Assembly: GCA_019750135.1 (NCBI GenBank)
Contig: JAIEOV010000003.1
Location: forward strand, 32,080 to 96,079
Direction of reading: 5' to 3'
Source: Reyranella sp.
GTDB taxonomy: Bacteria > Pseudomonadota > Alphaproteobacteria > Reyranellales > Reyranellaceae
DNA length: 64,000 nt
Notes under the pieces: generated by a model
Told to the model about the DNA's origin: nothing
Seen by the model: the letters and a program-made list of their open reading frames with translations, nothing else
The model's database searches: none
Part shown: piece by piece, positions 8,520 through 17,290 of the stretch
Layout: each line of letters starts with the position of its first letter
Position numbering within the stretch: the first letter of the stretch is position 1
Program-made: the position numbers and the translations under genes

Positions 8520-10182
8520 GGCCGCCTCCCGTCATCGGTGCCGGCGACGAAGCCGCCGGCAGCGCGCTGCCCCTGGGATGCACCACGAACTCGCGGAACA
8601 TGCCGGTCATCATGTGGAACAGGAAGTGGCAGTGGAACGGCCAGCGGCCGACCTCGGCCATCTGCACCGTGACGCTGACGGTGCGGCCGGGTGGCACGAT
8701 CACCACGTGCTTGCGCGGGCTCGCGTTGCCCGCGCCGTTCTCCAGGTCCATCCACAGGCCATGCAAATGGATGGGATGGTTCATCATGGTCTCGTTCTTG
8801 AAGACCAGACGCACCGTCTCGCCCTGGGTGAAGTCGATCGTCGGCTGCTCGGAATATTTGCGGTCGTCGAACGACCAGATGAACTTCTCCATGTTGCCGG
8901 TCAGCCGGATGTCGATCGTGCGGTCGGGCGACTTGAGCGCATAGCTGCGGTCGAGGCGCTTGAGGTCGGTGTAGCTCAGCACCTTGCTGCCGGCCGGTGC
9001 GTCGACCGGCGGCACGTGCACCAGTCCCGACGTGTCGGGCGCCGCAGCGGCCGTGTGGCCCATCGCAGCGTGGTCCATCTTGGAATGGTCCATGCCGCCA
9101 TGCCCCCCACTCCCATGTCCCATGTCGGCCATGCCTAAAACACCGGGCGGTCGCAGCACCGGGAGCGGGCCTGTCATGCCTTCGCGCGGCGCCAGCGTGG
9201 CGCGGGCGAAGCCGCGGCGGTCGATCGACTGGCCTTCGATGGTGTAGGCGCGGTCTTCGCGCGGCTCGACGATCACGTCGTAGGTCTCGCCGACGCCGAT
9301 GCGAAACTCGTCGACATCGACCGGGGTCACGTCGTTGCCGTCGGCCTGCACGACCTTGAGCTTGAGGCCGGGGATGCGGGCATCGAACACCGTCATGGCC
9401 GAGCCGTTGATGAAGCGCAGCCGCACCTTCTCGCCAGGCTTGAAGAGCCCGGTCCAGTTGTCGTTCGGCCCGCGGCCGTTCACCAGGAAGGTGTAGCCGG
9501 TGACGTCGGCGAGATCGGTCGGATCCATGCGCATCTCGCCCCATGCCAGCCGGTCGGAAATGATCGCCTGGCGCTCTTCCGTCGTCTTGGCCGCCCGCAG
9601 GTCGCGCAGCAGGCCCGGCAAGGTGCGCTTGCGGTCGTTGAAGTAGCCCGGCTCCTGCTTGAGCTTGCGCAGGATGGCGCCGGGCGACATCGGATGATGG
9701 TCGGAGAACATCACCACGTAGTCGCGCGCCACCTTGTAGCGCTCGGCGTCTTTTCCGTTTTTTGGCGCCGGCTCGATGACGATGGGCGCGTACATGCCCT
9801 CCTGTTCCTGGCCGCCGGAATGGCTGTGGTACCAGTAGGTGCCCGATTGCCGGACCTTGAAGCGGTAGCTGAAGGTGGCGCCGGGCTTGATGCCGGCAAA
9901 GCTCACCATCGGCACGCCGTCCATGTAGTAGGGCAGCAGGACGCCATGCCAATGGATCGAGGTGTCCTCGTTCAGCCGGTTGGTGACGTTGATGGTGACG
10001 TCCTCGCCCTCCTTCCAGCGCAAGGTCGGGCCGGCGATCTGGCCGTTGATCGAAAAGACGCGGCGCATCTGGCCCTCGATCGGCACATCGGTGCGATCGA
10101 TCACCAGGTCGTAGGTCGCGGCAAAGGCCGACAGCGGGGCCAGCAAGACTGCCGTGAGCAGAGCACGCATGATCGTCGTCAT
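8506..10182 (-). CDS. copA: CopA-family periplasmic multicopper oxidase
   Basis: 558 residues from the ATG at 10182, which has GGGAGG about 5 nt upstream. An in-frame GTG at 10197 is unlikely. The signal peptide ends near LSAFAA. Three cupredoxin domains carry all copper ligands: SIHWHG and YWYHSHSG early, then NHPIHLHG and HCHFLFHMMTGM at the C-terminus, giving the T1 and trinuclear sites. A Met/His-rich insert with MDHSKMDHAAMGH is typical of CopA/PcoA copper loading. The protein oxidises or sequesters periplasmic Cu(I). It sits between the cupredoxin gene and copB. Confidence 0.95.
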   Translation of the reverse strand: MTTIMRALLTAVLLAPLSAFAATYDLVIDRTDVPIEGQMRRVFSINGQIAGPTLRWKEGEDVTINVTNRLNEDTSIHWHGVLLPYYMDGVPMVSFAGIKPGATFSYRFKVRQSGTYWYHSHSGGQEQEGMYAPIVIEPAPKNGKDAERYKVARDYVVMFSDHHPMSPGAILRKLKQEPGYFNDRKRTLPGLLRDLRAAKTTEERQAIISDRLAWGEMRMDPTDLADVTGYTFLVNGRGPNDNWTGLFKPGEKVRLRFINGSAMTVFDARIPGLKLKVVQADGNDVTPVDVDEFRIGVGETYDVIVEPREDRAYTIEGQSIDRRGFARATLAPREGMTGPLPVLRPPGVLGMADMGHGSGGHGGMDHSKMDHAAMGHTAAAAPDTSGLVHVPPVDAPAGSKVLSYTDLKRLDRSYALKSPDRTIDIRLTGNMEKFIWSFDDRKYSEQPTIDFTQGETVRLVFKNETMMNHPIHLHGLWMDLENGAGNASPRKHVVIVPPGRTVSVTVQMAEVGRWPFHCHFLFHMMTGMFREFVVHPRGSALPAASSPAPMTGGGHAHH

Positions 10183-10193
10183 TTGAACCTCCC

Positions 10194-10679
10194 TCACTTC
10201 ACGAATCGGATGGGACCCTTCATCCCATCCTCGTAGTGGCCGGGGATGTTGCAGGCGAATTCGAGATTGGCCGTGCGCTTGAAGATCCAGACGAAGGTGG
10301 CGGTCTTGCCCGGGTCGACCCAGACGCCGCCGGATTGCGCCATGTCGGACATGGAATGACCGGCGTGCCCGCCCTTCTTCTGCAGCTCCATCATCTCTTT
10401 CATCTGCTTGCGATGCTCGGCATGCTCGGCGACCGTGCCGATGGTGAGCTCGTGCGGATCCATGCCGTCGTTGCGCACGACGAAGCGCACGGTCTCGCCG
10501 TCGCGCACGTCGAGCGCCTTCAGCGAGAAGGCATTCTCCGTCGCCACGACGTCGATGACTCGCGTGACCTTGGCCGGATCGCCCGGCCGGCCGCCGCTGG
10601 GCGGCGTCGGGCTGTGCGCCGACGCCGGCGTGGCCGCGGCCAACGCCAGGACGCCGACGAACGAACGTCGGAACAACAT
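10194..10679 (-). CDS. periplasmic cupredoxin-like copper protein
   Basis: 161 residues with a signal peptide (cleavage near TPASAHS). A plastocyanin-like domain shows the type 1 copper ligands: His in DPHELTIG, and Cys, His and Met in CNIPGHYEDGM, the C-x4-H-x4-M arrangement. A Met/His-rich loop (residues about 87-112, including HAGHSMSDM) is inserted between strands and may bind extra copper. It lies 11 nt upstream of copA with a GGGAG ribosome site. It probably carries copper or electrons to the multicopper oxidase. Confidence 0.88.
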   Translation of the reverse strand: MLFRRSFVGVLALAAATPASAHSPTPPSGGRPGDPAKVTRVIDVVATENAFSLKALDVRDGETVRFVVRNDGMDPHELTIGTVAEHAEHRKQMKEMMELQKKGGHAGHSMSDMAQSGGVWVDPGKTATFVWIFKRTANLEFACNIPGHYEDGMKGPIRFVK

Positions 10680-10721
10680 GTGCTACTCCCGTGTCTGAAA
10701 GGATGAACTGATGGGATCGGT

Positions 10722-11060
10722 TCAGACTCGGGGAGGCGGCGGGTCCTTCGTGTAAGTCCGCCCGGCGAGACTGGGCGCGCGGGTCGGTACGGGCGCGTCA
10801 AAGGCTGCGACGCGATCGAGCCCCGCCGCCGGTGGCAGCAGGGCGAAGCTCACCGCCATCAGAGGGCAGCATTCCGCCGCGGCGTGCTTGGCCGTGTCCT
10901 TGTCGGGACAGGGGGCTGGCGGCGGTGCGTGCTCGGGACAGTCGGCCATGGCGGCCGCTTCCGTGGGCTGAGCCGCATGCGCGAACCAGCCCGCGCCGAA
11001 CGACGGGGCAATGAAGCCCATCAGCGCGACCAGCCAGAGCAAGGAGCGGAACCGGCCCAT
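10722..11060 (-). CDS. small exported Cys/His protein, first gene of the copper operon
   Basis: 112 residues from the ATG at 11060. The N-terminal helix (RSLLWLVALMGFIAPSFGAG) is a signal or anchor. The rest contains DCPEH, PCPDKD and AECCPLM, Cys/His pairs suggestive of metal binding, and ends LAGRTYTKDPPPPRV. The layout resembles DUF2946-type proteins found beside copper genes, but I cannot assign the family firmly. A CsoR-type palindrome lies only 12 nt upstream of its start, so it is probably the promoter-proximal gene of the leftward copper operon. Confidence 0.6.
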   Translation of the reverse strand: MGRFRSLLWLVALMGFIAPSFGAGWFAHAAQPTEAAAMADCPEHAPPPAPCPDKDTAKHAAAECCPLMAVSFALLPPAAGLDRVAAFDAPVPTRAPSLAGRTYTKDPPPPRV

Positions 11061-11071
11061 ATCTGAAACAC

Positions 11072-11086
11072 TACCCCCGTAGGGTA
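11072..11086. promoter_or_regulatory. CsoR-type operator, copy 1
   Basis: The sequence TACCCCCGTAGGGTA has TACCC/GGGTA arms around CCGTA, the layout of operators bound by copper-sensing CsoR proteins. It lies 12 nt upstream of the first gene of the leftward copper operon and shares its 15-nt core exactly with the copy between csoR and the ATPase gene. Binding by the CsoR encoded at 11547-11822 is inferred. Confidence 0.75.
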
Positions 11087-11156
11087 TCGGTTGGCAAGCG
11101 ATGGCGGCAACCGGCCGCGGTTGGCCTTCGTTCCCGCACAGACACAGGAGGAGAAC

Positions 11157-11543
11157 ATGTCGGATGCCACCGTCCATGTCCGCTACATGGTCAACGACGT
11201 CGAGGAATCGGTCGCCTGGTACACCAGGCACCTGGGTTTCACGCTTCTCTCAAGCGCCGCGCCGGCCTTCGCCGACGTCAAGCGCGGCTTGTTGCGCGTG
11301 TTGCTGAGCGGCAAGACCAGCTCCGGCGGCCGGCCCATGGCGGACGGCGAGCAGCCGGTGCCTGGCGGCTGGAACCGGTTTCAACTGGTCTATGACGACC
11401 TTGCTGCCGAGGTTCAACGAATGCGCGCAGCCGGGCTCAGCTTCCGCAACGACATCGTACATGGTCCTGGCGGCGCGCAGATCCTGCTGAAGGATCCGTC
11501 CGGCAATCTCATCGAGCTGTTCCAGCCGGGCGCCCGCCGCTAG
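11157..11543 (+). CDS. VOC-family (glyoxalase/dioxygenase fold) protein
   Basis: 128 residues starting at an ATG with AGGAGG 6 nt upstream. It has the vicinal-oxygen-chelate pattern: HVRYMVNDVEESVAWYTRHL at the start, DVKRGLLRVLLSG in the middle, and DPSGNLIELFQPG at the end with the usual metal-ligand Glu. It may be a lyase, a dioxygenase-like enzyme or a binding protein. The substrate is unknown. It sits inside the copper island, between the two CsoR-type operators, so copper control is possible. Confidence 0.85.
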   Translation: MSDATVHVRYMVNDVEESVAWYTRHLGFTLLSSAAPAFADVKRGLLRVLLSGKTSSGGRPMADGEQPVPGGWNRFQLVYDDLAAEVQRMRAAGLSFRNDIVHGPGGAQILLKDPSGNLIELFQPGARR

Positions 11544-11546
11544 CGC

Positions 11547-11822
11547 TCAGCGCCGGCGGTTGTCGAGCACTTCCAGCAATTCGTCGATCTTGGTCTGGCG
11601 ATCGCGCTCGTCGCCGGCATGGAAGGCATGCGCCACGCAGTGCTGCAGGTGATCGCTGAGGGTCTCCTGCTCGACGCGGTCCAGCGCCGCGCGGACGGCG
11701 CGGATCTGAGTGAGGACGTCGATGCAGTAGCGGTCCTCTTCGATCATGCGGGCGACGCCGCGCACCTGGCCCTCGATGCGGCCCAGCCGGGCGAGCTGGG
11801 ACTTCTTCACTTTTTCATCCAT
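11547..11822 (-). CDS. csoR: copper-sensing repressor CsoR
   Basis: 91 residues, ATG at 11822. All-helical CsoR/RcnR family protein with LARLGRIEGQVRGVARMIEE at the N-terminus. The Cu(I) ligands are in place: Cys33, His58 and Cys62, with the same 25- and 4-residue spacing as CsoR from Mycobacterium (C-H-C type), which argues for copper rather than nickel or persulfide sensing. Longer in-frame readings would run through the operator and into the ATPase gene, and are rejected. It is divergent from the Cu-ATPase gene with a palindromic operator between them. Apo-CsoR should repress both directions. Confidence 0.93.
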   Translation of the reverse strand: MDEKVKKSQLARLGRIEGQVRGVARMIEEDRYCIDVLTQIRAVRAALDRVEQETLSDHLQHCVAHAFHAGDERDRQTKIDELLEVLDNRRR

Positions 11823-11830
11823 AGCTTGAA

Positions 11831-11851
11831 CTATACCCCCGTAGGGTATAG
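11831..11851. promoter_or_regulatory. CsoR-type operator, copy 2
   Basis: A perfect inverted repeat with 8-nt arms, CTATACCC and GGGTATAG, around CCGTA. It occupies the 39-nt gap between the divergent csoR and copper ATPase genes, so one site can control both. The core is identical to that at 11072-11086. Confidence 0.85.
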
Positions 11852-11861
11852 ATGACAAGCC

Positions 11862-14216
11862 ATGACCAACTCCTGCTGCCAGCACGGCCACAGCCACCAC
11901 AGCCCGACTTCCGGTCCCACGGAAGAGGTCGCGATCGATCCTGTCTGCGGCATGAAGGTGAAATTGGCGGGCGCCAAGAACACGACCGTCCATGAGGGAC
12001 GCACCTACTATTTCTGCAGCCCGCGCTGCCTTGCGAAGTTCACCGACGCGCCCGGCAGCTACCTGAAGCCCGCGGAGCAGGTGCCGGCCGAAGCTGTTCC
12101 AGCTGGCACAATCTACACCTGCCCGATGCACCCGCAGATCCGCCAGGTCGGGCCGGGCAGCTGCCCGATCTGCGGCATGGCGCTCGAGCCGGAGGTCGCC
12201 TCCGCCGACAGCGGCCCGAATCACGAGCTGATCGACATGACGCGCCGCTTCTGGATCGGCCTGGTGCTGGCGGCGCCTGTGGTGGCGCTGGAGATGGGCG
12301 GGCACCTCACCAACCTGCACATGCTCCTGGGCCAGAAGCTCTCGAACTGGCTGCAGTTCGCGCTCGCTACGCCCGTGGTGCTGTGGGCGGGCTGGCCGTT
12401 CTTCGTGCGCGGCTGGCAGTCGCTCAGGACGCGCAACCTCAACATGTTCACCCTGATCGCCATGGGCACCGGCGTGGCCTGGCTTTACAGCGTCGTCGCC
12501 GTCGCCGTGCCCGACCTCTTCCCGTCGACCTTCCGCAGCGCTGAGGGAACGGTTGCGGTCTATTTCGAGGCGGCCGCGGTGATCACGGTCCTGGTGCTGC
12601 TCGGGCAGATGCTGGAGCTGCGCGCCCGCGACCAGACGTCGGGCGCGATCCGCGCCCTGCTCGATCTGGCACCCAAGACCGCGCGGCGGCTCAGGGACGA
12701 CGGCACCGACGAGGAAGTCTCGCTCGACGCCATCGGCGTCGGCGACCGGCTGCGCGTGCGACCCGGCGAGAAGGTGCCGGTCGACGGCGAGGTGCTGGAA
12801 GGCCGCTCCTCGCTCGACGAGTCGATGGTGACGGGCGAGTCCATGCCGGTCACGAAGGAGGTCGGCGCCAAGGTGATCGCCGGCACGCTGAACACGACCG
12901 GCAGCTTCGTGATGCGGGCCGACAAGGTCGGCCGTGACACCATGCTGTCGCGCATCGTGCAGATGGTGGCCGAGGCGCAGCGCTCGCGCGCGCCGATCCA
13001 GCGTTTGGCGGACATGGTCTCGGGCTACTTCGTACCCGTGGTCATCGCCATCGCGCTCGCAGCCTTCGCGGCCTGGGCCATCTGGGGCCCCGAGCCGCGG
13101 CTTGCCTTCGGGCTGGTGGCGGCGGTGACGGTGCTGATCATCGCCTGCCCCTGTGCACTGGGCCTGGCGACGCCGATGTCGATCATGGTCGGCGTCGGGC
13201 GCGGCGCCCAGGCGGGCGTTCTAATCAAGAACGCCGAGGCGCTGGAGCGCATGGAGCGGGTCGACACCTTGGTGGTCGACAAGACCGGCACGCTGACCGA
13301 GGGCAAGCCCAAGGTGGTGGCAATCGTTCCGGCAGCGGGATTCGCCGAGGCTGATGTCCTCCGCCTCGCCGCCAGCGCGGAGAAAGCCAGCGAGCATCCG
13401 TTGGCGCTGGCAATCGTTGCCGCAGCGACCGAACGCAATCTCACACTGTCCAACGTCATCGATTTCGACTCACCCACCGGTAAGGGCGTCGTAGGCACCG
13501 TCGACGGCCGTCGTCTGGCGCTTGGCAATGCGCGTTTCCTAGGCGAGCTCGGTATCGCCACGACCGCGTTGGAAAGCGAGGCCGAGCGCCTGCGCCAGGA
13601 GGGTGCCACGGCGATCTTCCTCGCCGTCGACTGCAAGGAAGCTGCGATCTTCGCCATCGCCGATCCAGTGAAGGAGACGACGCCGGCGGCGCTCGAAGCA
13701 CTGGCACGGGAGAAGGTCCGCGTCGTGATGCTGACCGGCGACAACCGCACCACCGCCCAGGCAGTCGCCCGGCGGCTCGGGATCACCGACGTCGAGGCCG
13801 AGGTGCTGCCCGACCAGAAAAGCGCCGTGGTCGAGAAGCTCCGCCGCGAAGGCCGCGTGGTGGCCATGGCGGGCGATGGCGTGAACGACGCGCCAGCGCT
13901 GGCTGCCGCCGAGGTAGGCATCGCCATGGGCACGGGCACGGATGTGGCGATTGAAAGCGCCGGCGTCACCCTGCTCAAGGGCGACCTCATGGGCATCGTC
14001 AAGGCGCGTCGCCTGTCGCAGGCGACGATGGGCAACATAAGGCAGAACCTGTTCTTCGCCTTCGTCTACAACGCCGCCGGCGTGCCGATCGCGGCCGGTG
14101 CGCTCTACCCGACGTTCGGTATCCTGCTGTCACCCATCATCGCGGCGGCGGCGATGGCGCTGTCCTCGGTCAGCGTCGTCGGCAACTCGCTGCGACTGCG
14201 TCGCCTGCGCCTCTAG
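11862..14216 (+). CDS. Cu(+)-exporting P1B-type ATPase
   Basis: 784 residues. The N-terminus has a His-rich tip (HGHSHH), a YHS domain ([12 protein letters not shown] with later FCSPRC) and a heavy-metal-binding segment (YTCPMHPQI ... [11 protein letters not shown]) in place of an HMA domain. The core has eight predicted helices, the CPC transport motif in [15 protein letters not shown], phosphorylation site [19 protein letters not shown] and [10 protein letters not shown]. The CPC signature and context indicate Cu(I) export from the cytoplasm to the periplasm. No clear Shine-Dalgarno precedes the ATG at 11862, so the mRNA may be leaderless or have a very short leader. Confidence 0.95.
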   Translation: MTNSCCQHGHSHHSPTSGPTEEVAIDPVCGMKVKLAGAKNTTVHEGRTYYFCSPRCLAKFTDAPGSYLKPAEQVPAEAVPAGTIYTCPMHPQIRQVGPGSCPICGMALEPEVASADSGPNHELIDMTRRFWIGLVLAAPVVALEMGGHLTNLHMLLGQKLSNWLQFALATPVVLWAGWPFFVRGWQSLRTRNLNMFTLIAMGTGVAWLYSVVAVAVPDLFPSTFRSAEGTVAVYFEAAAVITVLVLLGQMLELRARDQTSGAIRALLDLAPKTARRLRDDGTDEEVSLDAIGVGDRLRVRPGEKVPVDGEVLEGRSSLDESMVTGESMPVTKEVGAKVIAGTLNTTGSFVMRADKVGRDTMLSRIVQMVAEAQRSRAPIQRLADMVSGYFVPVVIAIALAAFAAWAIWGPEPRLAFGLVAAVTVLIIACPCALGLATPMSIMVGVGRGAQAGVLIKNAEALERMERVDTLVVDKTGTLTEGKPKVVAIVPAAGFAEADVLRLAASAEKASEHPLALAIVAAATERNLTLSNVIDFDSPTGKGVVGTVDGRRLALGNARFLGELGIATTALESEAERLRQEGATAIFLAVDCKEAAIFAIADPVKETTPAALEALAREKVRVVMLTGDNRTTAQAVARRLGITDVEAEVLPDQKSAVVEKLRREGRVVAMAGDGVNDAPALAAAEVGIAMGTGTDVAIESAGVTLLKGDLMGIVKARRLSQATMGNIRQNLFFAFVYNAAGVPIAAGALYPTFGILLSPIIAAAAMALSSVSVVGNSLRLRRLRL

Positions 14217-14530
14217 GAGAGTCGCCGCCGCGCGAAGACGTTGTAGATCGCGCCGGGCACCAGCGCGATGTACCAGCCCCACGCATAGCTCTCGACCAAT
14301 CCGATCGCGAAGCCCTGCCAAGTCAGGAGCTCGAAGCCCGGCAGGAAGATGGCGAGCGCCTCGTGCTTCACGGGCAGGCCGGGCAGGATCAGATAGCCGA
14401 GGACGCAGAGCACGAACGACAGCGCCAGGAACAGGCTGAGGCTCATGCCGAGCGTCGCGATCGGGATGGTGGGGACCGTCGGCGTCTGGTTATCGGCGTG
14501 CGACCCCGGGGGCATGTTAGCAACGACCAT
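14213..14530 (-). CDS. DUF5676-family two-helix membrane protein
   Basis: 105 residues from the ATG at 14530, preceded by GGAAGGAG. After about 28 hydrophilic residues there are two membrane helices ([20 protein letters not shown] and a later [20 protein letters not shown]). The GLVES..WGWY..LV.G..YN pattern is that of DUF5676 proteins, often found with heavy-metal genes and of unknown function. Its stop overlaps the convergent Cu-ATPase stop by 4 nt. It is 35 nt downstream of the Met-rich Spy-like gene and probably in the same transcript. Confidence 0.75.
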   Translation of the reverse strand: MVVANMPPGSHADNQTPTVPTIPIATLGMSLSLFLALSFVLCVLGYLILPGLPVKHEALAIFLPGFELLTWQGFAIGLVESYAWGWYIALVPGAIYNVFARRRLS

Positions 14531-14565
14531 GACGACTCTCCTTCCCCGCGACCTGCGCGGTGTGG

Positions 14566-15189
14566 CTACATCATGCCCATCGGCCCGATCCTGATGCCGT
14601 CCGCCACCTTCTTCTGCTCCTCGCTGAACGAGGCATAGAGCGGGTCGAACGCAGCTTTGAGTGCCTTCACGGAGGCAAGGTGGGCCGACAGCATCTCTTC
14701 CTGGCGGGCAAGCCGGGCCGACAGCTGCGACGGCATATCGGCCTTCATCATCCGTCCCTGCATCGCCTCCATCGACTTGGCGGTGTCGCGCAGGGCATCG
14801 GCGAAGCGCTGCCATTGCGGCGCCTGGGCTTCGGTGATCTTGAGATCGATCTTCAGCGCGGCGATCCTGGCCTCGACATGGGACGCCATCATGCCGCTGT
14901 GCGCGCTCATCATGGCCATCATGTCGCGCATCATCGACATCATCTGCTTCATGTCGTCGCCATGCATCATCATGCCGCCCTGGCGCATCTTGCCCTTCAT
15001 GCCGTCCATGCCCATCGACTCCGGCTTGGACGACGGGCCGGGCGACGGCGACGTGCCCGGCTGCTGGCCGCGATGATCGTGATCGGCCTGGGCAGGCGGC
15101 GCGGTCTGGGACAGCGCCAGGGGTGAGTCAGCGAGTGCACCAAGCACGATCGCGAGGACGGATATACCGTTGCGGACGTGGAGAATCAC
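14566..15189 (-). CDS. Met-rich Spy/CpxP-like periplasmic protein
   Basis: 207 residues from a GTG at 15189, which has AGAGG 8 nt upstream; a TTG at 15210 is less likely. A signal peptide (VLAIVLGALADSPLALSQ) is followed by a His/Pro-rich linker and a striking Met-rich block (residues about 60-100, with GGMMMHGDDMKQMM). A helical Spy-like core then contains KITEAQAPQWQRFADALRDT and FSEEQKKVADG, which resemble LTxxQ motifs. Met clusters bind Cu(I), so a periplasmic copper buffer or chaperone is inferred. Confidence 0.8.
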   Translation of the reverse strand: MILHVRNGISVLAIVLGALADSPLALSQTAPPAQADHDHRGQQPGTSPSPGPSSKPESMGMDGMKGKMRQGGMMMHGDDMKQMMSMMRDMMAMMSAHSGMMASHVEARIAALKIDLKITEAQAPQWQRFADALRDTAKSMEAMQGRMMKADMPSQLSARLARQEEMLSAHLASVKALKAAFDPLYASFSEEQKKVADGIRIGPMGMM

Positions 15190-15380
15190 ACTGACACCTC
15201 TTCGAAGCAAACTGCAGTCTGGGCCTTTCGTGGCTTGCGACCTTGATTCACCTCAATGGTAAGCAGACGTGACCACGCTATCGTGTGTCGCTCGAGGCCC
15301 TGACTCGAGCCGATATCTACGACCGATACCTCAGGTCGGCCCTCGCGGCCTGATCGGAGGCAGCCGCAGAGGAGGCGATC

Positions 15381-15611
15381 ATGGACCAAGGTGTTCCCGG
15401 TTCCGCGAGCAACTAGAGCAGCCGGCTCATTCGCACGCCCCTCGGCTGGGCGCTTTCGCTCGCGGTTGCTGCGCTGGGCGTCTACGTGCTGGTGGCGCAT
15501 ACGGGGCATGTCCTTGGCGCGCTTCCCTACCTCCTGCTCCTCGCCTGCCCGCTGATGCACGTCTTCGGGCACCGCGGCCACGGCACGCACCGCCATGACG
15601 GCGGAAATTAG
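15381..15611 (+). pseudogene. DUF2933-like small membrane protein gene interrupted by an in-frame amber codon
   Basis: An ATG at 15381 has a strong AGGAGG 6 nt upstream. The reading frame is open for 11 codons, meets TAG at 15414-15416, then stays open for 64 more codons to TAG at 15609. The downstream part has a membrane helix (WALSLAVAALGVYVLVAHTG) followed by LPYLLLLACPLMHVFGHRGH and a His-rich tail, which is the DUF2933 pattern seen in copper and silver resistance loci. No convincing start codon follows the TAG. It is either a recent nonsense mutation, a read-through gene or a base-call error. Confidence 0.7.
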
Positions 15612-15664
15612 GCAGACCGTTTTCCCTTGATCACCGTCGACCGCGTCTCCTAAATGCGCGTGTC

Positions 15665-16012
15665 ATGCTGCTCATCCGCCATTCCCAGCGCGCGAACAAC
15701 GCCGTCCGGACGACCTCCGGCACCGGCGAGCTGTTTGTCGCCTCGGTGGTGATCTGCATGATCCTCGCCTCGTTCGGCGACGCCGTCGATCCGGCGCTGT
15801 TCGGCGAGGCCGGTCTCGAGTTCGCCATCTTCGATTTCGGCGGCGAGCTTTCCGTGCTGACGATGCGCCACTGGCATCTGATTCAGCTTCTGCTGGCCGG
15901 CGCGGCCGGGGCATTCGGCGTCTTCGTGCTGCGGGTCTTCGCTGCCGGCCTTATCAGGATTTTGCGCCCGGCCGGCCGGCGCTCCATCGACAAGGTGCCC
16001 ATAGGTCTCTGA
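15665..16012 (+). CDS. hypothetical two-helix membrane protein
   Basis: 115 residues with two hydrophobic segments (about residues 22-42, LFVASVVICMILASFGDAVD, and about 70-95, HLIQLLLAGAAGAFGVFVLR) joined by an acidic loop, then a basic tail. No family is recognised. No clear Shine-Dalgarno precedes the ATG. It ends 46 nt before terC on the same strand and may share its transcript. The membrane pattern favours a real gene, but the assignment is tentative. Confidence 0.45.
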   Translation: MLLIRHSQRANNAVRTTSGTGELFVASVVICMILASFGDAVDPALFGEAGLEFAIFDFGGELSVLTMRHWHLIQLLLAGAAGAFGVFVLRVFAAGLIRILRPAGRRSIDKVPIGL

Positions 16013-16058
16013 CGAAAAGACAACCGTTCAAAACGTCCTTTTTCGTTGGAGACTCGTC

Positions 16059-16964
16059 GTGGAACTCGAACTGTTTTCGGCCGCATTCTTTTCGGCCTTG
16101 CTGACCATTGTCGTCATCGACCTCGTTCTGGCAGGCGACAACGCCCTGATCATCGGCCTGGTCGCGCGCAACCTGCCCAAGAAGACCCAGCGCAGCGTCA
16201 TCTTCTGGGGCACCTTCGGCGCCATCGCCATCCGCGCCCTGATGGCGATCCTGGTCGTCTATATCCTCGATGTGCCGGGCTTCATGCTGGCCGGCGGCGT
16301 CGCCCTGGTGTGGATCGCCCGCAAGCTCCTCACGCCGGAGGAGAACAGCGCGGAGAGCCACCTGGTGAAGGGGCCGGCGACCAGCTTCGCCGGCGCCATC
16401 CGCACCATCGTCATCGCCGATGCCGTGATGGGCGTCGACAACGTGCTGGCGATCGGCGGCGCCGCGCACGGCAGCATCCTGCTGATCGTGCTGGGCCTCG
16501 CCATCAGCGTACCGATCATAGTCTGGGGCAGCCAACTCGTGATCAAGCTGGTCGATCGCTTCCCGTCGGTTGTCCTGCTGGGCGGCGCCGTGCTGGCCTG
16601 GACCGGCTACTCCATGGTCGTGCGCGAGCCGCTGCTCGGGCCGTGGTTCGAGGGCCATCCTGCCACCAAGCTGGTCGCGGCCGTCCTGATCTTCTCGATC
16701 TCGCTCGCCCCCTGGTACGCCGCGCGCCTGTCCGAGCAGATGAAGCCGCTGACCGTCGTCCTGCCGGGCGTGCTGGTGTGGCTGCTGGCCTGCGAGGTGG
16801 CGGCGAGCGTCTGGAAGCTGCAGGTCGACTATCTGCTGGCGACCCAGACCGGCGAGTACATCCTCGAGGCCGTGCGCTGGCTGGGCTGGCTGCCGCTGGT
16901 CGCGGCCTACCTCCTGCTGCGCGAGCGGCTGGTGCTGCGTCGCCAGCGCATGGCGCGCAGCTGA
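16059..16964 (+). CDS. TerC/YjbE-family integral membrane protein
   Basis: 301 residues from a GTG with GGAG 8 nt upstream. Polytopic protein with the two TerC half-motifs VIDLVLAGDNALIIGL and IADAVMGVDNVLAIGG, whose paired Asp residues are thought to coordinate metal. TerC/YkoY/MntP-like proteins are linked to tellurite resistance or to Mn2+ export and metal loading of exported enzymes. The C-terminus is extended by extra helices (about residues 225-290) compared with the shortest YjbE proteins. No yybP-ykoY-type leader was seen upstream. The substrate is therefore undecided. Confidence 0.85.
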   Translation: MELELFSAAFFSALLTIVVIDLVLAGDNALIIGLVARNLPKKTQRSVIFWGTFGAIAIRALMAILVVYILDVPGFMLAGGVALVWIARKLLTPEENSAESHLVKGPATSFAGAIRTIVIADAVMGVDNVLAIGGAAHGSILLIVLGLAISVPIIVWGSQLVIKLVDRFPSVVLLGGAVLAWTGYSMVVREPLLGPWFEGHPATKLVAAVLIFSISLAPWYAARLSEQMKPLTVVLPGVLVWLLACEVAASVWKLQVDYLLATQTGEYILEAVRWLGWLPLVAAYLLLRERLVLRRQRMARS

Positions 16965-17020
16965 TGAGCCGCGACTGATCGGGCGCTTGCCGTGCGCATC
17001 GCCGCCCAGTACGACGCGGC

Positions 17021-17290
17021 ATGCGCGCCAAGCTTTCCCTCGCCATCGGCCTCTGCCTGTCCTTGACGGCAGAGGCTCAGGCCCAGGCCAAGGACGACAT
17101 GACCTACTGCGCCGAGCTTTCGGCGCTCTATCGCCGCTACCTCGGCAATACCGGCGAGGGCCGGACCTTTCCCGACGTCTCGGCGGCGAACGCGATATCC
17201 GACTGCGAGCGCGGCAATACGGCGGCGGGCATACCCGTGCTGGAAAAGAAGCTGCGCGACGCGCGCTTCACCTTACCCAAGCGCAGCTGA
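17021..17290 (+). CDS. small exported hypothetical protein
   Basis: 89 residues with a signal peptide (KLSLAIGLCLSLTAEAQAQA). The mature part of about 67 residues has two Cys (in TYCAELSALYRRYLG and SDCERGNT), which could form a disulfide. It ends in ARFTLPKRS. The pattern of a short helical periplasmic protein with C..Y..LY..Y recurs in alphaproteobacterial hypothetical proteins. No function is known. The stop at 17290 abuts the stop of the convergent methyltransferase gene. Confidence 0.65.
   Translation: MRAKLSLAIGLCLSLTAEAQAQAKDDMTYCAELSALYRRYLGNTGEGRTFPDVSAANAISDCERGNTAAGIPVLEKKLRDARFTLPKRS

Noticed and set aside
11547..12320. Extended N-terminus for CsoR (257 codons)
   Set aside because: The extra part runs through the operator and antisense to the Cu-ATPase gene. 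CsoR proteins are about 90 residues, and the ATG at 11822 fits.
16013..16058. Possible yybP-ykoY manganese riboswitch before the TerC gene
   Set aside because: Only 46 nt separate the genes and none of the conserved riboswitch loop sequences are visible.
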